The position numbers were made by a program, and so were the translations under genes. Below, piece after piece: positions 1-8,382 of a DNA stretch of 64,000 nt. This DNA comes from Paenibacillus planticolens (GTDB lineage: Bacteria > Bacillota > Bacilli > Paenibacillales > NBRC-103111). The stretch covers positions 62,001-126,000 of the forward strand of contig NZ_WHNZ01000045.1 of the NCBI RefSeq assembly GCF_013141725.1, given 5' to 3'. Numbering within the stretch: the stretch's first letter is position 1; each line of letters begins with the position of its first letter. A model generated the notes under the pieces. That model did not search any database. It had not been told where the DNA came from and saw nothing but the letters and a program-made list of their open reading frames with translations.

Positions 1-2034
1 CTGTTGAATTCCCTGTTGCAGGATGCGGCCCTTGTCGTTATGAAACGGGAAAACGCGGGCACGGCTCCCTCCTATGAGGTCATACATTCCATTGGGTATC
101 CGAAGGAGCACATCCAGGTACATCAGAAGGAGCTTTTTGGGCCGGCAAGACGGGTTTTCGAAGAAGGAACGAATCTGATTCACACGCGGGATGTCTCCGG
201 GCATGAAAAAGGTGTGCATGGCGGCATGACTCATGCCGTCGATCATTATGTTCCTCTTCACGACGATAAACAGACGGTGATCGGCTTCCTTCTGCTCACG
301 AGCTACCAAAGCTCCGTGTTCCAAGAAAACAACCAACGCCTGACCAAAGGCTTGGTGCGTCAATTCGGCTTGGCATTCTTCGCGCAGGTGATGAATGACG
401 AGAGAGTGAAGCAAGCCGCTCATTTGGCGGAATTAAACGATGAACTCATTGCCGAAAAACTGTTGATCGAAGGCCAACGCGACCTGATCCAAAATATTTT
501 GGAATCTGCGCACGAAGGCATGATGATGTGTGATTCCGAAGGGACGATCCTTTTCTCGAATCACCGGATGAACCGCTATTTTGGCCTGAATGAGCGCATC
601 GGCGAGAATTTGGTGGCTTGCTGCCACGCTATCGCTGCTGAAACGACGAGCTTTTTCGGTGCAGCTGCGTCGATTGAATCGCTGATTAACGGCACGCACA
701 CGCATCTTACGCAGCGCTTTGGTTTCGTGCTTGACGATCAGCCCCAGCACGCGGAGCTTTATGCGACCGTCGTCAGTGAAGATACGGAACAGCAAGGGTA
801 CCTCTTCGTTTTCCGTGACCGGACAGAAGAAGAACGCGTGGATGAAATGAAGAATGAGTTCATTTCCATTGTCTCTCATGAGCTGCGGACCCCTTTGGCC
901 AGTGTGCTCGGCTTCATCGAGATTCTGCTGCATCGCGAGCTGCCGCATGATAAGCAGAAGAAATATATGGAAACCATTTATAAAGAAGCTCACCGTTTAT
1001 CGAATTTAATCAACGATTTCCTTGATTTGCAGCGAATGGAGTCCGGCCGGCAGTTATACCATTTCTCTCCGATTAATTTGCTGCCGACTGTACAGGATAT
1101 CGTCGATCAATGGCAGGACAAGCAAAACCACAGCATCGTTGTTCACCAGCAAGAGCAAGAACTATGGGTACGGGCTGACGCGGACCGGATCCGGCAAGTG
1201 TTCCATAATCTGATCTCCAATGCGATTAAATATTCTCCCGGGGCGGAGCGCGTCGACATTTATTTATCCGCAGCGAACGGTAAAATTGTCGCAGCCGTGC
1301 AGGATTACGGACTTGGCATCCCGGAGGAAGCCCATGATCAAATGTTCTCCAAGTTTTTCCGGGTCGATAATTCCGACCGCCGCCAAATCGGGGGAACCGG
1401 CTTAGGTTTAGCCATTGTGAAAGAAATCGTCGAAGGGCATAACGGACAGATCTCCTACGAGTCTCAAATGGGGGAAGGCACTACTTTCCGGATTGAATTC
1501 GAGCAGTACAAGCTATCTTCCATGGAGGGGAAAATCGTTGTTTTCGAAGATGATGACGACCTCGCCAAACTGATCCAAATCGCACTGACTAAGCTGAATC
1601 TCCCTTCGATCCAATTGCGCTCTGCGGAAGAAGGCATCATCGCTCTGAACCGCTGCAAGGGTGAGCCGATTCTGTTCATCGTGGATATTCATCTTGAAGG
1701 CGTTAAGAACGGGTGGGATTTCATCTCCGACTTATCCAGGCACCCGATGTACTACCAAACTCCGGTGATTGTATCGACCGCACTCGATCAGCCGCTTGAT
1801 TTCCACGAAAAGGATATTCAGAAATACCTTAAAAAACCTTTCTCCATGGAGCGGCTCGTCCAAGTTGCCAAAAATTTGCTGGATAACAAGAAAAGCAATG
1901 CGTACGTTTTTCCGGCGCAGGACAAAGACTCTCTCTCCAGTACTCTACAGCGCAACGGAATCGATGTGCTTGAGATGAAAGAAAATATGGATATGATTGA
2001 AGTAGAAATTAAGAAGCCGAAGTTAGACGCCTAG
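1..2034 (+). CDS. Hybrid sensor histidine kinase/response regulator (5' truncated by window edge)
   Basis: The reading frame is open to base 1, so the true start lies upstream and about 677 residues are visible. In order: a GAF-like region (about 1-130), a short coiled linker, a PAS-like domain (about 160-275), a dimerisation domain with the phospho-accepting His in SHELRTP (about residue 292), an ATPase domain with N-box NLISNAIKY and G-boxes DYGLGIP and GGTGLGLAIVKE, then a receiver domain (about 508-630) with acidic pocket EDDDD, phospho-acceptor Asp in FIVDIHLEG and the conserved Lys in LKKPF. This order is typical of hybrid kinases that pass phosphate from His to Asp in one chain. No membrane segment is visible; one may lie upstream. 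The signal sensed is unknown. A terminator follows directly. Confidence 0.9.
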   Translation: MLNSLLQDAALVVMKRENAGTAPSYEVIHSIGYPKEHIQVHQKELFGPARRVFEEGTNLIHTRDVSGHEKGVHGGMTHAVDHYVPLHDDKQTVIGFLLLTSYQSSVFQENNQRLTKGLVRQFGLAFFAQVMNDERVKQAAHLAELNDELIAEKLLIEGQRDLIQNILESAHEGMMMCDSEGTILFSNHRMNRYFGLNERIGENLVACCHAIAAETTSFFGAAASIESLINGTHTHLTQRFGFVLDDQPQHAELYATVVSEDTEQQGYLFVFRDRTEEERVDEMKNEFISIVSHELRTPLASVLGFIEILLHRELPHDKQKKYMETIYKEAHRLSNLINDFLDLQRMESGRQLYHFSPINLLPTVQDIVDQWQDKQNHSIVVHQQEQELWVRADADRIRQVFHNLISNAIKYSPGAERVDIYLSAANGKIVAAVQDYGLGIPEEAHDQMFSKFFRVDNSDRRQIGGTGLGLAIVKEIVEGHNGQISYESQMGEGTTFRIEFEQYKLSSMEGKIVVFEDDDDLAKLIQIALTKLNLPSIQLRSAEEGIIALNRCKGEPILFIVDIHLEGVKNGWDFISDLSRHPMYYQTPVIVSTALDQPLDFHEKDIQKYLKKPFSMERLVQVAKNLLDNKKSNAYVFPAQDKDSLSSTLQRNGIDVLEMKENMDMIEVEIKKPKLDA

Positions 2035-2045
2035 ATCAGCCTAGT

Positions 2046-2083
2046 CTCTCCTTCTCCGATTTGGGGAAGGGGAGATTTTTTTA
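2046..2083 (+). terminator. Intrinsic terminator of the hybrid kinase gene
   Basis: A 12-pair stem (CTCTCCTTCTCC with GGGGAAGGGGAG, including G-U pairs) is followed by seven T residues, starting 11 bases after the kinase stop codon. Confidence 0.8.
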
Positions 2084-2166
2084 TTGTAAAGCGACAGGGA
2101 TTTCTCTGCCCGGCGGCCAATATACTAGAGGAAACGCAACTCATCATTAGGAAAGGGTGACCCCCG

Positions 2167-3492
2167 GTGGCAAAGCTCGAACCCGCTTCCAACCCGATAC
2201 ACACGCGCAGCGCTTGGACATTGTTCTTTTCCCTGCCGATATTCGCTTGGGCCATGTACGATTTCGCGAATACGATTTTTTCCTCCAATATTGTAACGGT
2301 CTTCTATCCTTTTTATTTAAAAGAAACGTTAGGGAAAAGCGAGGAACTCAATCAGATTGCCAGCACGTTCATCACGTACTCCAACGCTTTATCCAGCTTT
2401 TTTCTCGTGCTGCTGTCCCCCTTATTCGGCGTGTGGATCGACCGGACGGGCAAAAAGAAAGCCTACCTCGTCCCTTTCACCTTAATTGCCATTCTGGCGA
2501 CACTGCTCATGGGCGCTTCTGCCTTTTGGCATACGGATCAGCAATGGGCAGGACTCAACGCATCGATTCTGGGTGTCATCTTCTTCTTCATGATCGCCAA
2601 ATTCTTTTATAATTCGAGCTTAATTTTCTATGATTCCATGATTTCGGATCTGGGCAGCGAACGTGAAATCCCTATCATTTCCGGTGTTGGCGTAGCGGTT
2701 GGTTATGTCGGCACTTTGGTCGGACTCGTGGTATTCCCGTTAATTAACGGCAATCATTTTGAAAATACATTTATTCCCAGCGCGCTTATGTTCTTACTTT
2801 TCTCCCTGCCGATCATGTTCCTCTACAAAGAGAAGCCGCATAAGCCGGTTAGCGAGAAAAAATCACTCATGAGCGGCTATCGCGAGATCTGGGCTACGTT
2901 CAAAGAGGCGCGTAAGTACCGCGCCGCGTTTCTGTTCATGATCGCCTACTTCTTCTTTAACGATGCCATTGCCACGGCAATTGCCGTCATGGCGATTTAT
3001 GCGAATACGGTGATGGGCTTCACCACCGGGCAGTTCATTCTTCTCTACTTAGTGTCGACCGTATCGAGCATCATCGGCTCCTTCCTCTTCGGCTATGTCA
3101 CCCGCAGTGTGGGGCCTAAGAAGGCCGTGACCATCGTTGCCTTCATCCTCATCATCGCGATTGCCATAGCGGCTCTTGCGACAAGCCAAAGCCTGTTCTG
3201 GGCGGCCGGCAGCCTCTATGGCGTATCCATGGGAGCCATGTGGGTAACGTCCCGTACACTGATCGTGCAATTAACGCCCGAGGAGAAACGCGGCCAGTTT
3301 TTCGGCTTATTCGCCTTCTCCGGCAAAGTATCCTCGATTGTCGGGCCTGCGCTATACGGATCAATCACCTGGGCACTCGCTTCTACAGGCAATCTCGCCA
3401 GCCGCGTCGCGCTCGGTTCCCTGCTGGTGCTGGTCGTCATCGGACTCCTTGTGCATATGCGCGTGCCGCAGAAATTGCATTCTTCCACTTAG
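2167..3492 (+). CDS. MFS transporter, UMF1 (Atg22-like) family
   Basis: A 441-residue polytopic membrane protein starting at GTG behind GGAAAGGGTGA. The N-terminus contains WAMYDFANTIFSSN, the signature of the UMF1/Atg22-like branch of the major facilitator superfamily. About 12 hydrophobic segments can be traced, with the usual central loop near residues 215-245 and the MFS loop motif GVWIDRTGKKKAY after the second or third helix. In yeast Atg22 exports amino acids from the vacuole; bacterial members have no established substrate, so none is assigned. The gene stands alone between the kinase terminator and the pyrH-paralogue leader. The promoter of the next unit overlaps its last codons. Confidence 0.85.
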   Translation: MAKLEPASNPIHTRSAWTLFFSLPIFAWAMYDFANTIFSSNIVTVFYPFYLKETLGKSEELNQIASTFITYSNALSSFFLVLLSPLFGVWIDRTGKKKAYLVPFTLIAILATLLMGASAFWHTDQQWAGLNASILGVIFFFMIAKFFYNSSLIFYDSMISDLGSEREIPIISGVGVAVGYVGTLVGLVVFPLINGNHFENTFIPSALMFLLFSLPIMFLYKEKPHKPVSEKKSLMSGYREIWATFKEARKYRAAFLFMIAYFFFNDAIATAIAVMAIYANTVMGFTTGQFILLYLVSTVSSIIGSFLFGYVTRSVGPKKAVTIVAFILIIAIAIAALATSQSLFWAAGSLYGVSMGAMWVTSRTLIVQLTPEEKRGQFFGLFAFSGKVSSIVGPALYGSITWALASTGNLASRVALGSLLVLVVIGLLVHMRVPQKLHSST

Positions 3493-3504
3493 TTCGTGTA
3501 CAAT
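3475..3504 (+). promoter_or_regulatory. Predicted sigma-A promoter of the leader/pyrH-paralogue unit
   Basis: TTGCAT (3475-3480) and TACAAT (3499-3504) are separated by 18 bases. The -35 box lies inside the end of the UMF1 transporter gene. Transcription would begin near 3511, just ahead of the short leader reading frame. Confidence 0.6.
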
Positions 3505-3537
3505 AGCTTTTAATCATAAGCGAAAGGTGTGAGGAGT

Positions 3538-3597
3538 ATGAAGGGTCCTGTGATCAAGCAGAAACGTTTCCTATTTCTCATTCCCGTTAAACACTAA
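3538..3597 (+). CDS. 19-residue leader peptide, probable attenuator
   Basis: A short reading frame with its own ribosome binding site (GTGAGGAGT) encodes MKGPVIKQKRFLFLIPVKH followed by TAA. Its last three codons and stop form part of the 5' arm of a strong terminator stem (3589-3624). A ribosome held at the end of this peptide would cover that arm and let transcription run on into the UMP-kinase paralogue at 3708. This arrangement is characteristic of ribosome-mediated attenuators in Bacillales that respond to translation inhibitors or amino acid supply. What would stall the ribosome is unknown. The peptide is basic with a hydrophobic FLFLIPV stretch. Confidence 0.6.
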   Translation: MKGPVIKQKRFLFLIPVKH

Positions 3598-3624
3598 AGC
3601 GTTCGCTGCTTTAGTGTTTTTTTT
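3589..3624 (+). terminator. Attenuator terminator overlapping the leader peptide end
   Basis: A perfect 12-pair stem (AAACACTAAAGC with GCTTTAGTGTTT) with a 7-base loop is followed by five more T residues. Its 5' arm includes the leader stop codon. It lies about 85 bases upstream of the next gene, so it can only stop transcription before that gene. Confidence 0.8.
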
Positions 3625-3707
3625 CGCGCCGAAGCTGATCTTCCTAAGCGGGCAGCGGTGATTTTAAAGCAAGAATACAGATTATCTCAAAGGGAGGAGA
3701 GATCGAC

Positions 3708-4442
3708 ATGCGGTATAAACGGGTCCTCATTAAACTAAGCGGCGGGGCTGTTGCGGGAGAAAGCGAGTTCGGCTTCGATCCTAAACAGCTGGATCATATC
3801 GCGAACGAGATTATGACTGTCGTTCAGTTAGGCGTTGAGGTGTGTCTTGTCATTGGCGGAGGCAATATTTTTCGCGGCAATATGGGCGAGAGCTGGGGGA
3901 TCGAGAAGGCGGAGGCCGACAATATCGGTACGCTGGCTACCGTCATCAACAGCCTGATGCTGCGCGGGGTGCTGAAAGCGAAGACCAACGCGGAAGTGCG
4001 CGTCATGACAGCCATTCCGATTGCTTCTGTGGCGGAGCCTTTTATCCGGCTTCGTGCCATTCATCATTTGGAAAAAGGGTACATCGTGATTTTTGCAGGC
4101 GGCAACGGACAGCCCTTCGTCACCACCGACTATCCGTCGGTCCAAAGAGCCATTGAAGTGAACTGCGAAGCCATTTTCGTGGCGAAACAGGGCGTTGACG
4201 GTGTGTTCGATAAAGACCCTAAGCATCATAAAGAGGCGCTTCAGTACAAATCTCTCCACTACAACGACGTTATCCATCATAATTTGAAGGTCATGGATCA
4301 GTCCGCCTTCATTCTCGCACGTGATTATCACATTCCCATTCATGTGTTCAATTTCGACAAACCCGGCTCCATGAAAGAAATTTGTGCAGGGCAAAATACA
4401 GGCACGATTATCAGCGGCTCCTCCCAGCTCATTTATCATTAG
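3708..4442 (+). CDS. pyrH: UMP kinase (PyrH) paralogue
   Basis: A 244-residue amino-acid-kinase-fold protein that aligns along its full length with bacterial UMP kinase, which phosphorylates UMP to UDP using ATP. Visible motifs: KLSGGA near the N-terminus (usual KLSGEA), GGGNIFRG, DNIGTLATVINSL (usual D-x-MGMLATVMN), FAGGNGQPFVTTD (usual GTGNPFFTTD), the DGVFDKDP segment and the C-terminal MDQSAFILARD...VFNFDKPG. Several normally fixed positions differ (GGA for GEA, GNGQP for GTGNP). The gene is not in the usual rpsB-tsf-pyrH-frr cluster, so it is probably a second copy. It sits behind a dedicated leader peptide and terminator. It could be a stand-by UMP kinase or an enzyme with shifted substrate or regulation; kinase activity is inferred from homology only. 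Confidence 0.85.
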   Translation: MRYKRVLIKLSGGAVAGESEFGFDPKQLDHIANEIMTVVQLGVEVCLVIGGGNIFRGNMGESWGIEKAEADNIGTLATVINSLMLRGVLKAKTNAEVRVMTAIPIASVAEPFIRLRAIHHLEKGYIVIFAGGNGQPFVTTDYPSVQRAIEVNCEAIFVAKQGVDGVFDKDPKHHKEALQYKSLHYNDVIHHNLKVMDQSAFILARDYHIPIHVFNFDKPGSMKEICAGQNTGTIISGSSQLIYH

Positions 4443-4471
4443 GGATAACCGGACGACGTAAAACTTCACCA

Positions 4472-4520
4472 ATAAAAAAGGATAGAGATCAGTTTACAAC
4501 TGCCGCTCTATCCTCTTTGT
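4472..4520. terminator. Bidirectional terminator between convergent genes
   Basis: The stem GGATAGAG/CTCTATCC (4480-4487 with 4506-4513) has a run of A on its left, giving T residues on the reverse strand, and a TCTTTGTTT tail on its right. It separates the convergent pyrH paralogue and acetyltransferase genes. Confidence 0.65.
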
Positions 4521-5420
4521 TTATTCGTTTTTGTCCAGCATTAGCACGTAATAGTCATTCGCATTCTTCGTTCTAAAGCCGCAGGATTCATATAAACCGA
4601 GTGCTTTCTCGTTCTCGACCGCTACTTCAAGCTTGACCTTGCCTGCCTGATGCCGCTGCTTAAGCTCTACAATGGTCTGGCTCAGTATTTGACGCCCGTA
4701 CCCCTTGCCACGATAGGCCGGCAGGACGCAAAAGCCGTAGATGAATCCGCTGCTATCCTCCCCGATCATGGCTCCGATTTTAGCAATCGGTTCTTTCTGC
4801 TCGCCGAGCCCAAGCTCTGCGACCCAGGTTCGTTCTTTGTCACCGGTAATCGTTTGATTGACGTATTCTCTCGCATCGTCCTCCGGCATGTTGAAGCCAG
4901 ACGTGTTAAGTTCAACGAGCAGCTCCGTATCCTGCACACTGGCGGAACGAAGCGTGATCGGCTGTTCGCCGGTTTGCGGAGCCCCTGCCGCATCCTCCTG
5001 AAGCTCCATCACATACTCGGAGAAACTGCAGCCCGCTCCAAGCTCCGCCAAAAATGCCTTGCCGCTCGCCGATCCGCGTTCATTAATGAAAATCGCTTTC
5101 GGCACTCCCCTGCCTCTGCACGCTTCCAGCGCCACCTGCACCAATTGGCCAAAAATACCTTGATTCCGCACATCCGGATGCACCATTCCGCTAATTTCCA
5201 CTTCCGTAGACAGGAAGCTGTATATCGCCAGAAAGCCGACAATCCGGTCATCCCGGTAAAATAAAAAGTCATTCACCACGCCTGGCGGACGATCTGATAA
5301 TGTGCTCCAGTTCAGTTTTATATCAATATGATCATGGCTGTTGCAAGCCTCCCATAATTCCCTAACTTCCTTCAGCTCCTGCGGCGACAGTCCTGCCCGT
5401 GGAATAATGCCTTGTTTCAC
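4521..5420 (-). CDS. GNAT family N-acetyltransferase with two tandem domains
   Basis: About 299 residues. The start is placed at GTG because GGAGG lies eight bases upstream; an in-frame ATG five codons earlier has no clear binding site. The N-terminal half has a degenerate GNAT fold with ISGMVHPDVRNQGIFGQL. The C-terminal half has the classic acetyl-CoA site YGFCVLPAYRGKGYGRQIL (the R/Q-x-x-G-x-G/A loop) and the closing VENEKALGLYESCGF. Tandem GNAT proteins often have one catalytic and one structural half, and here the C-terminal half appears catalytic. The substrate cannot be told. It is a single-gene unit ending at the shared bidirectional terminator. Confidence 0.85.
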   Translation of the reverse strand: MKQGIIPRAGLSPQELKEVRELWEACNSHDHIDIKLNWSTLSDRPPGVVNDFLFYRDDRIVGFLAIYSFLSTEVEISGMVHPDVRNQGIFGQLVQVALEACRGRGVPKAIFINERGSASGKAFLAELGAGCSFSEYVMELQEDAAGAPQTGEQPITLRSASVQDTELLVELNTSGFNMPEDDAREYVNQTITGDKERTWVAELGLGEQKEPIAKIGAMIGEDSSGFIYGFCVLPAYRGKGYGRQILSQTIVELKQRHQAGKVKLEVAVENEKALGLYESCGFRTKNANDYYVLMLDKNE

Positions 5421-5565
5421 TAGGTTGTCCTCCATAAGACTTAATTACTTGCCTACTGTCATTATACAGGTCTGGTCTGCGGCGTGGTAAGCTAATAAAT
5501 CGTTTTACAGAAAGTTTCGTCACTGTGAACGATTGACCCTTAGCCCCCTAAGGAGCCGGCTCATC

Positions 5566-6366
5566 TTATTGCGCCTGCCGGGCGTACTCATCCGGCGTTT
5601 GGCCGGTAATGGATTTAAAATCTTTAATAAAATGCGACTGATCGTGATAGCCAAGATCCATCGACAGCTTGGACCAGTTCGGCTTCACGCTGACATCAGT
5701 CGCCTCCGCCGCATTCTGGATGCGCGCCAGCTTAATGACCCACTTAGGGCTAACGCCTACATAGTGGTCGAACAAGCGCTGCAGCGTTCTTTTGTTTACG
5801 CCGAAGCGGTCGCAAAGGGCATCTACCTTCGTGACGTCAGGCTGCTCGTTAATGAAATCAATGATTTCATTGATAAAAGTCACCTGCGCATCCCGCCCGG
5901 GCAGCTTCAGCCGGATCATTTGCTCCATAAGCGCTACCATTCCCTGCTCATCTTCTGCAGCAAACATAGCCGTCTCCAACGCAAGCGGGTCGACGTCAAA
6001 AACGCTCCGAACGCTCAGCGGACTGAGCTGCATGTCGGAAACCGCCCGCCCCACGAACGGATAAAAACCGCCAGGCTTGAATTTGACGCCAAATACGCAG
6101 CCTTGCCCTTCCAGGTAATGTCCGTATTTCTCTTTGCCTGGACCGTAAATAGCTGTTCGCCCCGGCTCCACGATCAGATTGACGCAGGGATTCGGAATGA
6201 CATGCTGCTCGTAAGGTTCTTGGCCCCTTAAATCCCACCGTACGATCCAGAAATGGCGAATGAAAAAGGCCAAATCCTCCGAGGGAGTCACTCTGGAAAG
6301 CTGAAATTTCCTCGGTACTTGCTGGAGATTCATAATGCCCAGACTAGGTGTAATGAGGTCAGACAT
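5566..6366 (-). CDS. AraC family transcriptional regulator
   Basis: A 266-residue protein. The start at ATG of MSDLITP is chosen for its AAGGAGTGATC binding site nine bases upstream, dropping 16 in-frame upstream residues. The N-terminal 150 residues resemble the ligand-sensing region seen in AraC regulators with a DUF6597-type domain (PNPCVNLIVEPG, VFGVKFKPGGFYPF). The C-terminal 100 residues hold two helix-turn-helix units, with VDALCDRFGVNKRTLQRLF and the terminal ITGQTPDEYAR. It is divergent from the SRPBCC gene at 6458 across about 90 bases, so it probably controls that gene and itself. The effector is unknown. Confidence 0.88.
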   Translation of the reverse strand: MSDLITPSLGIMNLQQVPRKFQLSRVTPSEDLAFFIRHFWIVRWDLRGQEPYEQHVIPNPCVNLIVEPGRTAIYGPGKEKYGHYLEGQGCVFGVKFKPGGFYPFVGRAVSDMQLSPLSVRSVFDVDPLALETAMFAAEDEQGMVALMEQMIRLKLPGRDAQVTFINEIIDFINEQPDVTKVDALCDRFGVNKRTLQRLFDHYVGVSPKWVIKLARIQNAAEATDVSVKPNWSKLSMDLGYHDQSHFIKDFKSITGQTPDEYARQAQ

Positions 6367-6457
6367 GATGCCGATCACTCCTTGTCGCGTTTTTACAATA
6401 CTTGAGGCGTACAATCCTATATCATGAATTTAACACATAACGAGGGAGTGAGTGGCA

Positions 6458-6907
6458 GTGGAACTGAGATACGAATTTTATATTGGTGCAACATGCAAAG
6501 AAGTGTGGGATATTCTGGTGACACCGGAGGGGACGCGTAAAATTTTGTTCGGAAGCGTGCTGGAGTCCACATTCGAGATCGGCTCTGATTTCAGATACAT
6601 CGGGCCTGGCAACGACGGCGATGAAACCGTTCATGTATACGGCACGATTCTGGCCTATGAACCGGGAAAGCATTTGTCCTGCATCGAACATGCCGGTCCG
6701 TCCTACAACCCGAATCATGCGGATTTCCAATCCCGGATGACATTTACCCTGGAGACGGTCGGCAGCTGCACGAAAATGACGCTCGTCAATGACGAGTGGA
6801 CGCCGAACCACCCTAGCTTCGAGAGAACAAAAGCAAGCTGGTGGATGATTCTAAGCAATATTAAAACACTTGCGGAGACGGGTAAAACATTGGATTTCGG
6901 CTGGTAA
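6458..6907 (+). CDS. SRPBCC (AHSA1-like) domain protein
   Basis: About 149 residues. The GTG at 6458 is preferred because GAGGGAG lies nine bases upstream; another GTG two codons earlier is possible. The sequence shows the START/SRPBCC helix-grip pattern: an N-terminal strand (ELRYEFYIGATCKEVWDIL), a TPEGTRKILFG loop, alternating strands through the middle and a long C-terminal helix with SWWMILSNIKTLAETGKTL. This is the usual pattern of activator of Hsp90 ATPase homologue-1-like proteins in bacteria, which bind small hydrophobic ligands and often pair with a regulator gene. No catalytic residues can be named. It is transcribed divergently from the AraC gene and followed by a terminator. Confidence 0.82.
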   Translation: MELRYEFYIGATCKEVWDILVTPEGTRKILFGSVLESTFEIGSDFRYIGPGNDGDETVHVYGTILAYEPGKHLSCIEHAGPSYNPNHADFQSRMTFTLETVGSCTKMTLVNDEWTPNHPSFERTKASWWMILSNIKTLAETGKTLDFGW

Positions 6908-6913
6908 AATTGC

Positions 6914-6961
6914 GGCTATCCCAGAAGGTCATCCTTTCAGACCTTTTGAGATAGCCTTTTT
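6914..6961 (+). terminator. Terminator after the SRPBCC gene
   Basis: An outer stem GGCTATC/GATAGCC and an inner AAGGTC/GACCTT pairing are followed by five T residues. It may also serve the convergent GNAT-like gene ending at 6972. Confidence 0.75.
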
Positions 6962-6971
6962 CAAATCGCCT

Positions 6972-7643
6972 TTATAACGGCAAAAGCGCGAGCGATGTTT
7001 TCTCCTCCAGCCCGGCAACCATATCATGCCAAGCCTGTGGTTTATTCGCCAGGACGGAATAGTAGCGTTTCAAGAAGTTCACAACAATCGCTGCGTCAAG
7101 CTGTGACATGTCCTCATCTGTTGGTAGAAAACAGAGATCCAGCTCCTCCACCGCTTGCCCGTTGTTCTCCCAAGAAGGATGAACGTATGGGAAATCAATC
7201 CGTTTGTAACCGAGATGCGACAACACTTCACGCCGCACATAAGGATCCATCGGCTTCACGCCGCCAAATGCATGGCTTTCGATCCGATACGGATCATAGA
7301 TCTCGGCAAACATCCCCAGCATCGGCTTACCCGATTCAGCTGCTAAGGCCTCCAGGTCGTTCCAGCGCTTGCGCGCCAGGAAACGGCCAATGCCCAGTCC
7401 CGCTTGACCGATAATCGTGAAATCCGTCATCGCTACCTGAAAGTCTTCGTAATAGCGGTACTCTGTCGTGCCAACGACCTTCCCTTCATGGACGGCGACG
7501 AACACCCGAATACCGGGGTCCTCCAGCGGCTCTTTCCACAACGCGTATTCCAGTACCTCCTCAGGCGGGAATACCTCTTTCATCAGATCATGCATCGCGC
7601 GAAACAAAGGGTTGTCTATACTTGTAATCCGTATGTACTCCAT
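6972..7643 (-). CDS. GNAT-like acyltransferase protein
   Basis: About 223 residues from the ATG at 7643, whose AAAGGAG site overlaps the stop codon of the preceding gene. A GTG 16 codons further upstream would create a 31-base overlap and lacks a spaced binding site. The middle (VFVAVHEGKVVGTTEYRYYED, then IGQAGLGIGRFLARKRW) resembles an acetyl-CoA-binding GNAT core. The C-terminal half (SHLGYKRIDFPYVHPSWENNG) resembles uncharacterised proteins associated with nitrilase/GNAT clusters. It is the last gene of a reverse-strand run of oxidoreductase, nitrilase, GNAT and this protein, all closely spaced, suggesting one pathway. The substrate is unknown. Confidence 0.65.
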   Translation of the reverse strand: MEYIRITSIDNPLFRAMHDLMKEVFPPEEVLEYALWKEPLEDPGIRVFVAVHEGKVVGTTEYRYYEDFQVAMTDFTIIGQAGLGIGRFLARKRWNDLEALAAESGKPMLGMFAEIYDPYRIESHAFGGVKPMDPYVRREVLSHLGYKRIDFPYVHPSWENNGQAVEELDLCFLPTDEDMSQLDAAIVVNFLKRYYSVLANKPQAWHDMVAGLEEKTSLALLPL

Positions 7644-7660
7644 TAGCTTCTCAAGCTCCT

Positions 7661-8356
7661 TTATGTCAAAATTCGAAATGGATTTCGCCACTCCATCAAA
7701 AGCGCATAGTTCTGCGACTCTTTATCCTCCAAATAGTCCGGCACCACCTGTACCGGCGTCCTGCCGCAGCGCAGCAGGAAGGTAATAACTGGGTCCTTGC
7801 AGGTCCCTGACATGACCGCTTTCCCATATTCCTCCGCACTCATGGCTTCGGCATACTTGTGGTAACCCGGCATGCGCCCGCCCCCGAGCAGTCTGCGCAG
7901 CCCCAAATGCACAACCACCTCATACATGGATTGCATCATCCATTTGCCGAGGCCGAACTTGCGGTAGGCGGGCATCACGCAGATATCCACAATGTATAAC
8001 GTATCGCCGTCCGGCCGATGCGTGCGGATGTAGCCATCGTCTGTCAACGTCGACCAGCTATGATCGCTAGCGTGCCCTTCCTCGTAGCTGACGAGCAGCC
8101 CCGTGATCGACCCGACAATCCGGCCTTCCACCTCGACACAAAGTGCGCCTTGGGGGAAACGCGAGACGTGCTCCGTGAGCTGCTCTTCGTTCCACCAAAG
8201 CTCTGACGGAAACGGCGGCGGAAAGCTTTCCTGCTGGACGCGGATCAGCGCGTCGAAATCCGCTTTTTCATAATTGCGTATGATCGCCTCGATCGGCTTG
8301 TCTCCGTCGAAGACATACAGCTTTTTAGCATAAAATCGGTGCGAATTTACGTCCAT
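7661..8356 (-). CDS. GNAT family N-acetyltransferase, nitrilase partner
   Basis: About 231 residues from the ATG at 8356, which follows a GGGGGG stretch 12 bases upstream. An in-frame TTG at 8392 would overlap the nitrilase end and is less likely. It shows a standard GNAT fold: IRNYEKADFDALIRVQQESFPPPFP at the start, VEGRIVGSITGLLVSY, and the acetyl-CoA loop IVDICVMPAYRKFGLGKWMM. A C-terminal part (GRMPGYHKYAEAMSAEEYGKAV) is typical of GNAT domains tied to carbon-nitrogen hydrolases; in some Bacillales the two are fused in one protein of the YhcX type. Here they are separate genes, with the hydrolase first. An acyl-transfer plus amide-hydrolysis pathway is inferred. Confidence 0.8.
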   Translation of the reverse strand: MDVNSHRFYAKKLYVFDGDKPIEAIIRNYEKADFDALIRVQQESFPPPFPSELWWNEEQLTEHVSRFPQGALCVEVEGRIVGSITGLLVSYEEGHASDHSWSTLTDDGYIRTHRPDGDTLYIVDICVMPAYRKFGLGKWMMQSMYEVVVHLGLRRLLGGGRMPGYHKYAEAMSAEEYGKAVMSGTCKDPVITFLLRCGRTPVQVVPDYLEDKESQNYALLMEWRNPFRILT

Positions 8357-8382
8357 AACACTATGGAACCCCCCAGCTTTGA

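Noticed and set aside
433..993. A 186-codon reverse-strand frame inside the hybrid kinase gene
   Set aside because: It lies wholly antisense to well-conserved PAS and kinase motifs and has no family resemblance; it is a shadow frame.
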